A stretch of 33,120 nt of DNA from Lachnospiraceae bacterium (GCA_030526405.1 JAUNCZ010000035.1:1-33120); one strand, 5' to 3'; counted from the first letter of the stretch, positions 24,449 to 32,228 are shown. The notes: generated by a model from the letters alone, not told the origin. Numbers and translations are program-made.

Positions 24449-26173
24449 TTATTTACTTTTCTTTTCTCCCGGCACCTTTGATCTTGGCGCAAGAAGAACA
24501 TTGATCACCGTATTGAATATTCCAATGAACACAAGAAGGATCACCACCATCATGGTTACAAATGCTGCCGCCATACTGTATTTTGCCTGATCAAACAGCG
24601 TATATATTTTGCTTGTAACAAGGTTCCATCTGGGGGATACCAGGAAAATTACTGCACTTACCGCAGTGATTGCCTTAACAAAAGAATACACAAGACCTGA
24701 GAAAAAGGCATTTCTCAGCATCGGAAGAGTGATCCTTCTAAAGGAATAGCCGGTATCCGCACCCAGAATGGTGGATGCCTCTTCAATGGAATTGTCGATC
24801 TGAAGCAGGGTTGTGGTGCCCGATTCAATGGCGACAGGCATATTTCTGAATGTAAATACAATAATCAGGATCAGAGCTGTGCCTGTAAGCACAAGAGGTT
24901 TTGTGTTAAATGCAAGCACATAGGAGATACCAAGAACAGTACCCGGTACTGCGAACATCAACACAGAGGAAACCTCGATAAAGGTCTTTCCATAATAATT
25001 TCTCTTTGCAGTAATATAGGCTATGACCATTCCGAACAGTCCCCCTGCCACTGCAGAGATCAGTCCCAGCACCATGGAATTCTTCAGAGAATCCATACCG
25101 TATGCAAGAGCTCGTTTGTACTGATCCAGTGTCAGGGAATAATCATATCCCCAGGTTCTGACGAAGGAGCCAAAGATTACTGTTCCGTAAAACAGGATAA
25201 CAACCAGAGAAAACAGCATACAGATGGCAAACAGCGGATATTTGATATGCTTCTCATCCAGCAGTTTTCTTGCCTGTGTAGGTTTTCCGGTTACAGTAAC
25301 AAAGCTTTTCTTATTAACCCAGTATTTATTCAGCAGGTAGGCGATCAGAGCCGGAAGCAGCAACAGAATCGCCAGAACAGAACCTTTTCTCATATCGTAG
25401 CTTCCTGTGATGATCTGATATACCTCAACAGAGAGGGTGGTAAAGCTGCCTCCGATGGTGGCCGGGTTAGAAAAATCCTCAAGGGAAGAAATAAACACCA
25501 GCAGACAGGCTGAGATGATACCGGGAAGGGACAGCGGAAAGGTTACTGTCCAGAATGTTTTCCATCGGTTGGCACCCATATTGCAGGCTGCATCCTCCAC
25601 AGAGGCATCAATGGACTGAAGAATACCGGAAAGTGTCAGATAGGCAATAGGGAAGAATGACATTACCTGTACCAGAATCAGACTCTTCATTCCATAGACA
25701 TCATTGCCGGTAATCCCCAGCAGGGATTTTGTGATCAGTCCCTGTTTTCCAAAAAGGAAAATAATGGACAGGGAAAGAATAAACGGCGGTGAAAGGATGG
25801 GCAAGGTTGCAATAATCTTAAAAAATCCCTTCAGAGGCACATTTACTCGTGTTACTGTGTAGGCAAAAATATAACCCACGAAGGTGGAAATAACCGCAAC
25901 AATAACACCCAGAAGCAAGGTTCTTCCGAATATTCCAAGATATCTCGGCGTTGTAAGAATAGAGATGAGATTTGCCAGAGATACTCCCCCACTCTCATCC
26001 GTCAATCCAAACAGGAACACTTTAACAAGAGGATATACAACAAACAGCAGAAGAAGGATCATGGTTACAATAATTGAAACCAACAGGATCGGCTGTCTGG
26101 CAATCATCTTTGTTTCATTGATTTTTTTCTCACGGGCCGCATTGGATCTGCCAGACCCCTGTGTTTTTGCCAT
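24449..26173 (-). CDS. ABC transporter permease with two fused membrane domains (FbpB/AfuB type)
   Basis: This 574-residue protein contains two copies of the binding-protein-dependent permease domain (about residues 60-280 and 345-560), roughly 12 membrane segments in all. EAA loops are visible in each half (VEDAACNMGANRWKTFWTVTFPLSLPG and IEEASTILGADTGYSFRRITLPMLRN). Such fused permeases serve Fbp (iron), Afu (hexose phosphate) and Phn (aminoethylphosphonate) importers. AGGAGGT lies about seven bases before the ATG. A hairpin with a T-tract sits between this gene and the binding protein gene, so it is probably expressed below the binding protein. Confidence 0.94.
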   Translation of the reverse strand: MAKTQGSGRSNAAREKKINETKMIARQPILLVSIIVTMILLLLFVVYPLVKVFLFGLTDESGGVSLANLISILTTPRYLGIFGRTLLLGVIVAVISTFVGYIFAYTVTRVNVPLKGFFKIIATLPILSPPFILSLSIIFLFGKQGLITKSLLGITGNDVYGMKSLILVQVMSFFPIAYLTLSGILQSIDASVEDAACNMGANRWKTFWTVTFPLSLPGIISACLLVFISSLEDFSNPATIGGSFTTLSVEVYQIITGSYDMRKGSVLAILLLLPALIAYLLNKYWVNKKSFVTVTGKPTQARKLLDEKHIKYPLFAICMLFSLVVILFYGTVIFGSFVRTWGYDYSLTLDQYKRALAYGMDSLKNSMVLGLISAVAGGLFGMVIAYITAKRNYYGKTFIEVSSVLMFAVPGTVLGISYVLAFNTKPLVLTGTALILIIVFTFRNMPVAIESGTTTLLQIDNSIEEASTILGADTGYSFRRITLPMLRNAFFSGLVYSFVKAITAVSAVIFLVSPRWNLVTSKIYTLFDQAKYSMAAAFVTMMVVILLVFIGIFNTVINVLLAPRSKVPGEKKSK

Positions 26174-26200
26174 AAAACATACCTCCTAATGAAATAAAGG

Positions 26201-26235
26201 AAAAAAATGCCTCCTCTTCCAGGGAGAGGAGGCAT
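26201..26235 (-). terminator. Partial terminator/attenuator after the binding protein gene
   Basis: Perfect 11-base arms (atgcctcctct and agaggaggcat on the plus strand) enclose a seven-base loop. On the minus strand the stem is followed by a run of seven T. It lies 30 bp past the binding-protein stop and 27 bp before the permease start, the usual place for read-through attenuation in ABC operons. Confidence 0.85.
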
Positions 26236-26265
26236 CTCTATATCATGCTTCATCGTTCTGATGGA

Positions 26266-27339
26266 TTATTCTTCCGGAGCCTCTGCGATCTTCTCCTCAA
26301 ATTTTGCAGTTGCATCAGCCTTCTGTCCTGCGGCCCAAACTGCATCGTAATCAATTACATCTACTGAATCGAGAGTAACAAGACCCTCTGCAACATCTGC
26401 TTTTGTATTGACAGGAACGCGGAAAGAGCTGTTTGTAGCATACAGATCCTGACCTGCTTTGGAACACATCCAGTCGATAAACTGTTTCGCAGCTTCCTGC
26501 TGATCCTCTGGAGCACCCTTGATCACTGCTGCTGCACCAACCTCATAGCCTGTTCCGTCTGTTGGGAAGGAAAGCTCGATCGGGTATCCCTCAGCTGTTG
26601 GCTGAAGACCGTCATGGGAGAAAGTAAGGGCAATTGCAGCCTCTCCAAGAGCTACACCATTAGGAGCAGCTGAACCGGATTTTGTAAACTGAGTGATATT
26701 CTTGCTGAGCTTCTGCATATAATCGTAAGCTTCCTCCTCACCCATCAGCTGAATCAGAGTAGCAAGTACTGTGTAAGCTGTTCCTGAGGTTGCAGGATGT
26801 GCCATGATAATCTGTCCCTCATATTTTGGATCCAGCAAATCTGCCCATGAGGTTGGATAATCATATCCCTTTTCCTCAAACCACTCTTTGTTGCAGGCAA
26901 AGCAGATGGCTCCAACATAGATGGGACTCCATACTCCATCAGGATCAATATACTGCTCAGGAGTATCGGAAAGGTCTGCTGCCTGATAGGGCTCCAGTAA
27001 ATCCTGCTCTGCTGCAGCGATATAGTTATCAGTGGAACCGCCAAGCATCAGTGCTGCCTGTGGATTGTCCTTCTCGGCAGCCACACGTGTAAGCATTTCA
27101 CCGGCTGAAAGACGGATATAATCAATCTTGATACCTGACTCTTCCTCAAATGCATTGAGATAGGTAATAACCTCTGCCTCAGGAAATGCTGTGTAAACGG
27201 TAAGATTACCGCTTCCAGCAGGTTCTGCCTTGGAGCTGGAGGAATCAGAGGAACCGGACCCTCCACATCCTGTAAGCAATCCAACCATCATTACAGATGC
27301 AAGTGCCAATGACAAACCGCGCTTAAAATACTTTTTCAT
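26266..27339 (-). CDS. ABC transporter substrate-binding lipoprotein, Fbp/Afu/Phn family, probably for a phosphorylated organic compound
   Basis: This 357-residue lipoprotein has the lipobox GLLTGCGG (Cys25), a Ser-rich linker, and a binding fold with LTVYTAFPEAEVITYLNAFEEESGIK and MLGGSTDNYIAAAEQDLL. FbpA-type iron proteins carry a Tyr-Tyr pair after the 'GEV..ALIN' strand; here the equivalent place reads GEAAIALTFSHDG (His242, Asp243), so the iron ligands seem absent. AfuA, a hexose-phosphate binder of this family, was also once mislabelled ferric. The neighbours encode phosphoester hydrolases, so I infer a phosphorylated ligand. It has its own promoter with a LacI-type operator and is followed by an attenuator. 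Confidence 0.88.
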   Translation of the reverse strand: MKKYFKRGLSLALASVMMVGLLTGCGGSGSSDSSSSKAEPAGSGNLTVYTAFPEAEVITYLNAFEEESGIKIDYIRLSAGEMLTRVAAEKDNPQAALMLGGSTDNYIAAAEQDLLEPYQAADLSDTPEQYIDPDGVWSPIYVGAICFACNKEWFEEKGYDYPTSWADLLDPKYEGQIIMAHPATSGTAYTVLATLIQLMGEEEAYDYMQKLSKNITQFTKSGSAAPNGVALGEAAIALTFSHDGLQPTAEGYPIELSFPTDGTGYEVGAAAVIKGAPEDQQEAAKQFIDWMCSKAGQDLYATNSSFRVPVNTKADVAEGLVTLDSVDVIDYDAVWAAGQKADATAKFEEKIAEAPEE

Positions 27340-27384
27340 TGTTCTTTCTCCTTTTTCTTATTTGTATAATCCCGTTTTGCAAAC

Positions 27385-27396
27385 GCAAGCGTTTGC
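27385..27396. promoter_or_regulatory. LacI-type operator 1, at the start of the ABC transcript
   Basis: GCAAGCGTTTGC, one mismatch from a perfect palindrome and centred on CG, begins nine bases after the -10 box of the binding-protein promoter. A repressor there would block initiation. The longer 18-bp context also reads gcaaacgc-aa-gcgtttgc. It matches two other sites near the LacI gene. Confidence 0.75.
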
Positions 27397-27405
27397 GTTA
27401 TCTTC

Positions 27406-27434
27406 ATAATAAACACCATGTCGTTTTTTGTCAA
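27406..27434 (-). promoter_or_regulatory. Promoter of the ABC/EEP/HAD gene cluster
   Basis: On the minus strand a perfect TTGACA (27429-27434) is followed after exactly 17 bases by TATTAT (27406-27411). It lies about 70 bp before the binding-protein start and immediately upstream of LacI operator 1. Confidence 0.8.
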
Positions 27435-27545
27435 TAATATTCAGAATATTTATATATTACTCCATATTATTGTGTATTTTTTTGTATATTATGACGTTTT
27501 TCTGTATTTCTCAAACCAGATTGCACTGGATATCTACTGGAATCC

Positions 27546-27557
27546 GCAAGCGTTTCC
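27546..27557. promoter_or_regulatory. LacI-type operator 2, upstream of the ABC promoter
   Basis: GCAAGCGTTTCC, framed as CC...GG, lies 161 bp (centre to centre) from operator 1 and just past the LacI gene terminator. It could be an auxiliary site for looping. It matches operators 1 and 3 at CGTTT and at the GxAA half. Confidence 0.55.
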
Positions 27558-27569
27558 GGTAAATTACAA

Positions 27570-27600
27570 AGGAAAAGGGCGACCCCTGCTGGGGGCGCCC
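27570..27600 (-). terminator. Intrinsic terminator of the LacI-family regulator gene
   Basis: On the minus strand a 10-position stem with one mismatch (gggcgccccc with ggggtcgccc) and a four-base loop is followed by TTTTCCTTT. It lies about 46 bp past the regulator stop codon. Confidence 0.75.
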
Positions 27601-27646
27601 GAAAACATGCTTTCATGCTTATCTCATAATCATCTGATATTCCGTA

Positions 27647-28672
27647 TTATTTCTGTCTCAACACTGTCGTGGATTTTCTTTTCACCAGCTTCGGCTGTGT
27701 AATGATGTGTTTTCCCCTGGTGCTTTCAGGATTTTCCATGGACTCCAGCATCAGTGCCATGGCATTTTCAGCGATCTTTTTCTTATTCTGATCCACGGTG
27801 GACAGCATGATCTTTGGCAGTGAGGAATAGACAATATTGTCATATCCCATCAGTGATATTTCCTCCGGAATGGCGATTCCCGCCTCGTCGGCCGCCTTCA
27901 TTACTCCCAGAGCAATGGTGTCTGTTGCACAAAAAAGGGCTGTGGACCGCAGAGGCTCGGAGAAATACTTCTTACCAAGAGAATATCCTTCGTCTATGGA
28001 TGAGCTGTCCTTCCTGTTTTCAACGGTTTCAAAGGAAATCCCAGCCTTGTCCATGGCTGCCTGAAAGCCCTGATACCGATGCTGATGAGAAATGGACGCG
28101 CTTCTGAACCCAATGTATGTGATGTGCCTGTGTCCCAGGGCCAGAAGATGATTGGCCGCCATATATCCGCCAATAAAGTTATCCATGCTGACAGTACGGA
28201 TCTCTTCTATATCCGACTCATAAAAGGAATCCCCCAGCAGTACAACCGGCAGCGTTCGTGAAAAACGCGTGGTGATCTCAGCTGCATTATTGCCGGTTCC
28301 TGCATAAAAGATCCCCTCCACCTGATGACCAATAAGAAAATCAAACAGAGATTCCACCGATACATCCTCGAAACAATAATTACACAGCATCAGCTTGTAG
28401 TTATTCTTATGGGCCATCCTCTCTATTTCATGGGACAGTTCTGAAAAAAACGGATTTGTAATATCCGGAATAATCAGGCCAAGAATATTTGTCCTGTTAT
28501 TGCTTAATCCTCTGGCCAGAGCGTTGGTATGATAACCCTGCTCTTCACAGATTTTTCGAATGCGTTCTCTTGTGGCCTCACTGATTTCCGTGGACCCGGA
28601 CAGGGCTCTGGAGACAGTGGAATAGGATACCCCTGCCAGCTTCGCAATATCCTTGATTGTTACTCTTCTCAT
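27647..28672 (-). CDS. LacI-family transcriptional repressor
   Basis: This 341-residue regulator has an N-terminal helix-turn-helix (VTIKDIAKLAGVSYSTVSRALSG, residues ~4-26) and the hinge ALARGLSNNRT near residue 55. The effector domain is periplasmic-binding-like (ILGLIIPDITNPFFSELSHEIE, VSMDNFIGGYMAANHLLALGHRHITYIG, ATDTIALGVMKAADEAGIAIPEEISLMGYDN). The LARxL hinge fits a CG-centred operator, and three such sites (GSAARCGTTTSC) lie nearby. It sits between the ABC cluster and the divergent PHP gene and probably represses both until its ligand, perhaps a sugar or dephosphorylated product, appears. A terminator separates it from the ABC cluster. Its own promoter is not obvious. Confidence 0.95.
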   Translation of the reverse strand: MRRVTIKDIAKLAGVSYSTVSRALSGSTEISEATRERIRKICEEQGYHTNALARGLSNNRTNILGLIIPDITNPFFSELSHEIERMAHKNNYKLMLCNYCFEDVSVESLFDFLIGHQVEGIFYAGTGNNAAEITTRFSRTLPVVLLGDSFYESDIEEIRTVSMDNFIGGYMAANHLLALGHRHITYIGFRSASISHQHRYQGFQAAMDKAGISFETVENRKDSSSIDEGYSLGKKYFSEPLRSTALFCATDTIALGVMKAADEAGIAIPEEISLMGYDNIVYSSLPKIMLSTVDQNKKKIAENAMALMLESMENPESTRGKHIITQPKLVKRKSTTVLRQK

Positions 28673-28760
28673 CTGATCTTCCTTACTCTTTCTTCTCTCT
28701 CTATACCTCAGAAGAGGCCCCCTGATTTAAAGGGTGCAGAAAAAATGGTTTCCGCTGGAT

Positions 28761-28789
28761 TTGACACTGGTAATAACTAGTGCTATTAT
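28761..28789 (+). promoter_or_regulatory. Promoter of the PHP-domain hydrolase gene
   Basis: TTGACA (28761-28766), 17-base spacer, TATTAT (28784-28789) with an extended TG at 28781-28782. The hexamers and spacer length are identical to the promoter of the ABC cluster. The start codon is 75 bp downstream. Confidence 0.8.
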
Positions 28790-28802
28790 CAAACTTGCAT
28801 TT

Positions 28803-28816
28803 CGGAAACGTTTCCG
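28803..28816. promoter_or_regulatory. LacI-type operator 3, upstream of the PHP gene
   Basis: cggaaacgtttccg is a perfect 14-bp palindrome starting 13 bases after the -10 box. Its core GGAAACGTTTCC fits the same pattern as operators 1 and 2 and is the typical LacI-family form. Confidence 0.8.
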
Positions 28817-28864
28817 TCAATCAAATCATAACCAATAACAAAAAAGAATTCAAGGGGGATTACA

Positions 28865-29536
28865 ATGTACAAAATCGAACCTCACTTACATACTGCCTAT
28901 ATCAGCAAATGTGCCTGGATGGGTGCCGCTCCCATTGTCAGATGGTACTGCGAAGCGGGCTATGATGCCATCTGTGTGACAGATCACTATAACCGTACCT
29001 GTTTTGACTATTCCCACATCGATATCCATGGAGAGGGAGACAAGGTGAAGCAGTTCCTGGAGGGCTATTACCGGGTAAAGGAAGAGGCTCAGAGCTGCGG
29101 CCTGAAGGTATACGAGGGTGCCGAGCTTCGTTTTGACGGATCTGAAAATGACTATCTGCTGTATGGCTTCCATCATGAGCTGCTGGCTGATCCGGAACAG
29201 CTGATGAGTGAGGGTCTGGCAGCATTTGCTCCGAAATACAGGGCTGACGGAGCTGTTCTGATCCAGGCGCATCCTTTCCGCGAGGGATGTACCCCTGCGC
29301 CGGCTGAATATCTGGACGGTGTTGAAGTAATCAACAACAATCCTCGCCATGTGCACCATGCCAACAACGATAAAGCCCTGGAGTTTGCAAAAAAACATAA
29401 TCTCCTCATGACTGCCGGCTCTGATTTCCACGAGCCTGGAGAGGCTGCCACCACCGGAATCCTTTCCGAGACCCTGCCTGAGGATTCCTTTGCATTTGCC
29501 AGACTGTTGAAATCAGGAAACTACACTCTGATCTGA
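28865..29536 (+). CDS. PHP-domain metal-dependent phosphoesterase
   Basis: This 223-residue cytoplasmic protein carries the PHP metal-site motifs: HLHT (His7, His9), TDHY (Asp40, His41), GAELR (Glu87), AHPFR (His136) and SDFHEP (Asp187, His189). Stand-alone PHP proteins of this size hydrolyse phosphomonoesters or nucleotides such as histidinol phosphate or AMP/pAp; nothing here fixes the substrate. AAGGGGGAT precedes the ATG. The promoter carries a LacI operator and matches the ABC promoter, so it belongs to the same regulon though on the other strand. Its 3' end is 4 bp from the end of the convergent histidine phosphatase remnant. Confidence 0.93.
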   Translation: MYKIEPHLHTAYISKCAWMGAAPIVRWYCEAGYDAICVTDHYNRTCFDYSHIDIHGEGDKVKQFLEGYYRVKEEAQSCGLKVYEGAELRFDGSENDYLLYGFHHELLADPEQLMSEGLAAFAPKYRADGAVLIQAHPFREGCTPAPAEYLDGVEVINNNPRHVHHANNDKALEFAKKHNLLMTAGSDFHEPGEAATTGILSETLPEDSFAFARLLKSGNYTLI

Positions 29537-29540
29537 TTAC

Positions 29541-30109
29541 TTATTTCTCTGCTGTGATGGTCTGGAGATTGGCAATTCCAAAGAGACTGTTCCCGGTGAG
29601 CCTGTATCCTCTTTTTTTCAGGATGAAGGTAAGGGATTTGATCAGAAATCCATGGGTTACAAGGGTACAGTCCTCTCCCCTCTTCTCCAGTTCCTCCAGC
29701 ACCTGCTCCACTCGACGGAAGGTATCATGTCTGATTTCCGGCTGTCTTGGATTGTTGCACAGCCACTGGATTCGACTCATGGCCTTCCAGAAGAAGGGGC
29801 TGTGAAGCCTGCCAGTATCCCTGCAGGAACGCATGGGCACTTCTGAGATTTCAGGTAACACCTGGTACTCTCCCGGGCCAAAAAGCCCCTCCGCTGTGTA
29901 TCTGGTCCGAATCAGGGAGCTGATGTACACCCTTCCCACCGGTACTGGAAAACAGCATTCCTTCCATTCTCTTTTTCCATCTCCTGCTGCGAGGGCATCA
30001 GAACCGGGGCATAATCATATTCCCGACAAGCCCTGTCAAAGCCTGGGGCATCACACCTGCGCGGCCAGGACATATCCACTTTCCCATGTCGAATCAACAC
30101 AATTTTCAC
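29541..30109 (-). pseudogene. Histidine phosphatase (phosphoglycerate mutase-like), frameshifted
   Basis: The upstream frame, from a GTG at 30109 preceded by AGGAGGGG, encodes VKIVLIRHGKVDMSW with the catalytic RHG (His8). It stops at about 29912. The second frame, entered near 29935-29945, continues with VGRVYISSLIRTRYTAEG and later CTLVTHGFLIKSL, the expected second catalytic His. Joined, the two parts give a normal ~190-residue histidine phosphatase, so a single-base shift in the Pro/Val-Gly-Arg region has split the gene. A sequencing error is the main alternative. The strict fit of both halves suggests a recent break. Confidence 0.8.
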
Positions 30110-30255
30110 TGGAACTCCCCTCCTTTTTCATGCATATTGCACCATTTGCAATAGAATTTTCTGACATTTCATGTTATCATCATACCATAAATGGAATAAG
30201 ATCAACAGGAGTTCCATTCATAGGGCGGTCTGTTGATCCATCGGGGGTATTGAAT

Positions 30256-31452
30256 ATGAAATTGATAAAAACACTCAGAAAAAACGGACAGCTTCTGCTG
30301 TCGGCCGCTGTACTTGCTTTCACCATGACTGTGGGCACTGCTACTGCTGTCCAGGGAGCAGAAGGACGCACTGCCATGTGCTATTCTGTTTCCGGAACTC
30401 AGACCGGGATTTCAGCAGTTCCTGTGGGGCGAATGAATATTACACAGGGTGGTTTCTCCAGAAACGTGCGGGATTCTTCCATCCCTATGATTTCTGGTGT
30501 TCAGAAAAGCTATTCTGTAAAGCAATCCGCCAAACCCAAAGAGGGAGAAATAAAAGAACCCACCAGGCCTGATTATCTTGCTGGTGTTTCTGCTCAGGAT
30601 TCCTATGACGGAGATGTATCCTCCTCCCTGCAGTTTGATGATACCGAGGTGGACTACTACACACCCGGAACCTATCAGGTACTGATTCTGGCAAAGGACA
30701 GAGCCGGCAACCAGGCTTCACAGTCAGCCTCTGTACAGATCACCGACGGAAAAGCTCCGTCTATAAAAATAGAAGGAAAATCTCTTTCCGCTAAAATCAA
30801 GGGTGATAAGTCCAATTTTGCCGAAAAAATCCTGATAAAGGATAACATGGACGCTCTGGAAGACCTGAAGATCAAAATTGACGACTCCAAAGTCAATTAC
30901 AAGAAATACGGATCCTACACGGTTACTGTCACTGCAACGGACAGCTCCGGCAACAAGAATTCAAAGGATTTTACCGTCAACATCAAGGACAAGAAGGGGC
31001 CCACCATTAAATGTGATAAAAAATCCTTCTCCACCACCATCGGTGTTCCTCTTGATTATTCTGAGAATATTACCATCAAGGATGGCAGCGGCATCAAAGA
31101 GGCTTCCATCGACGACTCCGATATTGACTACTGGACAGCAGGAACCTACAAGCTGCATGTAACTGCCACCGACAAAAAGGGCAATGCCTCCAAAAAGGAT
31201 TACAAGGTCACTGTTAAGGATCCGGAAGCAGAGGCCAGAGCCGCTCAGGAGGCCCAGGCTGCTCAGGCCGCTCAGGAACAATATGCTGCCCAGACAAGAG
31301 CCATGGCATCCACAGGGCAGACCGTCTACATCACCCGCACAGGCTCCAAGTACCATCGTGGAGGTTGCCAGTATCTCCGGGACAGCTGCATTGAAACCAG
31401 CTTAAGCGATGCTCAGGCCATGGGACTTACCCCCTGCTCCAGATGCTATTGA
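30256..31452 (+). CDS. Secreted protein with bacterial Ig-like repeats and a C-terminal Cys/His motif
   Basis: The 398-residue protein has a signal peptide (KLIKTLRKNGQLLLSAAVLAFTMTVGTATAVQGAEG) and a linker to about residue 90. Three beta-rich repeats of 70-80 residues follow, each ending like YTPGTYQVLILAKDRAGN, YGSYTVTVTATDSSGN and WTAGTYKLHVTATDKKGN. Next comes an Ala/Gln-rich stretch of about 30 residues, then a 45-residue tail, GSKYHRGGCQYL...LTPCSRC (His367, Cys371, Cys394, Cys397), which looks metal-binding. There is no LPXTG or membrane anchor. The repeats resemble HYR/DUF5011 cell-surface domains. I start at the ATG at 30256, eight bases after GGGGG, because the signal peptide begins there; the frame is open further upstream. 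Function is unknown; wall or matrix binding is inferred. Confidence 0.85.
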   Translation: MKLIKTLRKNGQLLLSAAVLAFTMTVGTATAVQGAEGRTAMCYSVSGTQTGISAVPVGRMNITQGGFSRNVRDSSIPMISGVQKSYSVKQSAKPKEGEIKEPTRPDYLAGVSAQDSYDGDVSSSLQFDDTEVDYYTPGTYQVLILAKDRAGNQASQSASVQITDGKAPSIKIEGKSLSAKIKGDKSNFAEKILIKDNMDALEDLKIKIDDSKVNYKKYGSYTVTVTATDSSGNKNSKDFTVNIKDKKGPTIKCDKKSFSTTIGVPLDYSENITIKDGSGIKEASIDDSDIDYWTAGTYKLHVTATDKKGNASKKDYKVTVKDPEAEARAAQEAQAAQAAQEQYAAQTRAMASTGQTVYITRTGSKYHRGGCQYLRDSCIETSLSDAQAMGLTPCSRCY

Positions 31453-31486
31453 TGATCTGCAGTTGGTCATCACCAATTCTTACAGA

Positions 31487-31533
31487 ACAGAAACAGGACA
31501 GACTCTGCACAGCGGATTCTGTCCTGTTTCTGT
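31487..31533. other. Long stem-loop after the Ig-like-repeat protein gene
   Basis: Perfect 15-base arms (acagaaacaggacag / ctgtcctgtttctgt) enclose 17 bases. It lies 35 bp past the stop codon and probably ends or protects the transcript, although no U-tract follows on either strand. Confidence 0.65.
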
Positions 31534-31605
31534 CTCAAACCTGCCATCCAGAACGCATCAATGATACTTTCCAAACCCTTATTCAGAGACTATTTTTTAT
31601 TTTTC

Positions 31606-32104
31606 TTACCTGGCAAGTTTTGATACAAAGGCCAGATTCAGCAGCTGCTCCAGATGAATCTCCACTGCATCCAGACAGGGAACCGGACAGTTCTTCTCAT
31701 TAAGCAACAGCGGCAGCTCTGTGCAACCAAGAATCAGAGCATCAATGCCCTCCTCCTGCTTCATTCGATTGATAATCCTTAAGAATTCCTCCAGAGTGCT
31801 GTCTTTTACAATTCCCTGCTCCAGTTCCTCAAAGATTCTTTTTGCAACCAGCTCTCTCTCCTCTTTATCAGGAATCACCACCTGTATTCCCGCTTTCTCC
31901 AGATCCTTTTTCATGTAATCCTGCTCCATGGTGAAGATGGTACCCATAAGTCCCACCTTTTTCGCTCCCATGGCAACAGCCTGATCCCTGACTGCTTCAG
32001 GGATACTCACAAGCTGAATACCTGTCTGCTCTGCTGTTCAGCTCTTTATAATACATGATTGTAGATTCCGGGCCAGTACCGCCCACTAAACCGATTTTTT
32101 TCAA
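31606..32104 (-). pseudogene. Aspartate/glutamate racemase family protein, remnant with internal deletion
   Basis: From a TTG at 32104 (GAGGT seven bases upstream) the minus strand reads LKKIGLVGGTGPESTIMYYKELN, the exact family N-terminus. It then jumps frame to AEQTGIQLVSIPEAVRDQAVAMGAKKVGLMGT, followed by an intact C-terminal half with ALILGCTELPLLL. Relatives of about 230 residues have some 65-70 more residues between these parts, including the first catalytic Cys (CTNT-type motif). An internal deletion of about 200 bp that also shifts the frame explains this. The junction lies near agcagagcagaca (about 32030). The C-terminal frame alone (from ~32010) has no good ribosome site. I call it non-functional. 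Confidence 0.8.
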
Positions 32105-32145
32105 ACTTCTTACCTCTTTTCAATTCTATGCTGATCCTTTTCAGG

Positions 32146-32228
32146 TTCAAGTCGACGCTTGCGGAGACTTGGCGCGCGATTCTGGTCAGCTTTAGCTGAT
32201 ATCTTCCCATCAGAATCGCTGCGCATCC
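32146..32228. repeat. Dispersed intergenic repeat, copy B
   Basis: Gapless partner of copy A (19676-19758): 69 of 73 identical, then 75 of 83 overall. It leads straight into a module related to the fragment between the two ATPase genes at 16.6 kb, so the full element is at least 185 bp. It lies between the racemase remnant and the DUF218 gene. Confidence 0.85.

Noticed and set aside
23318-27339. Labelling the Fbp-like importer as a ferric iron transporter
   Set aside because: The binding protein lacks the expected tyrosine pair, and the neighbours are phosphoester hydrolases.
29833-30255. N-terminal extension of the Ig-like-repeat protein
   Set aside because: The extra 141 codons overlap the histidine phosphatase remnant; the signal peptide and ribosome site place the start at 30256.
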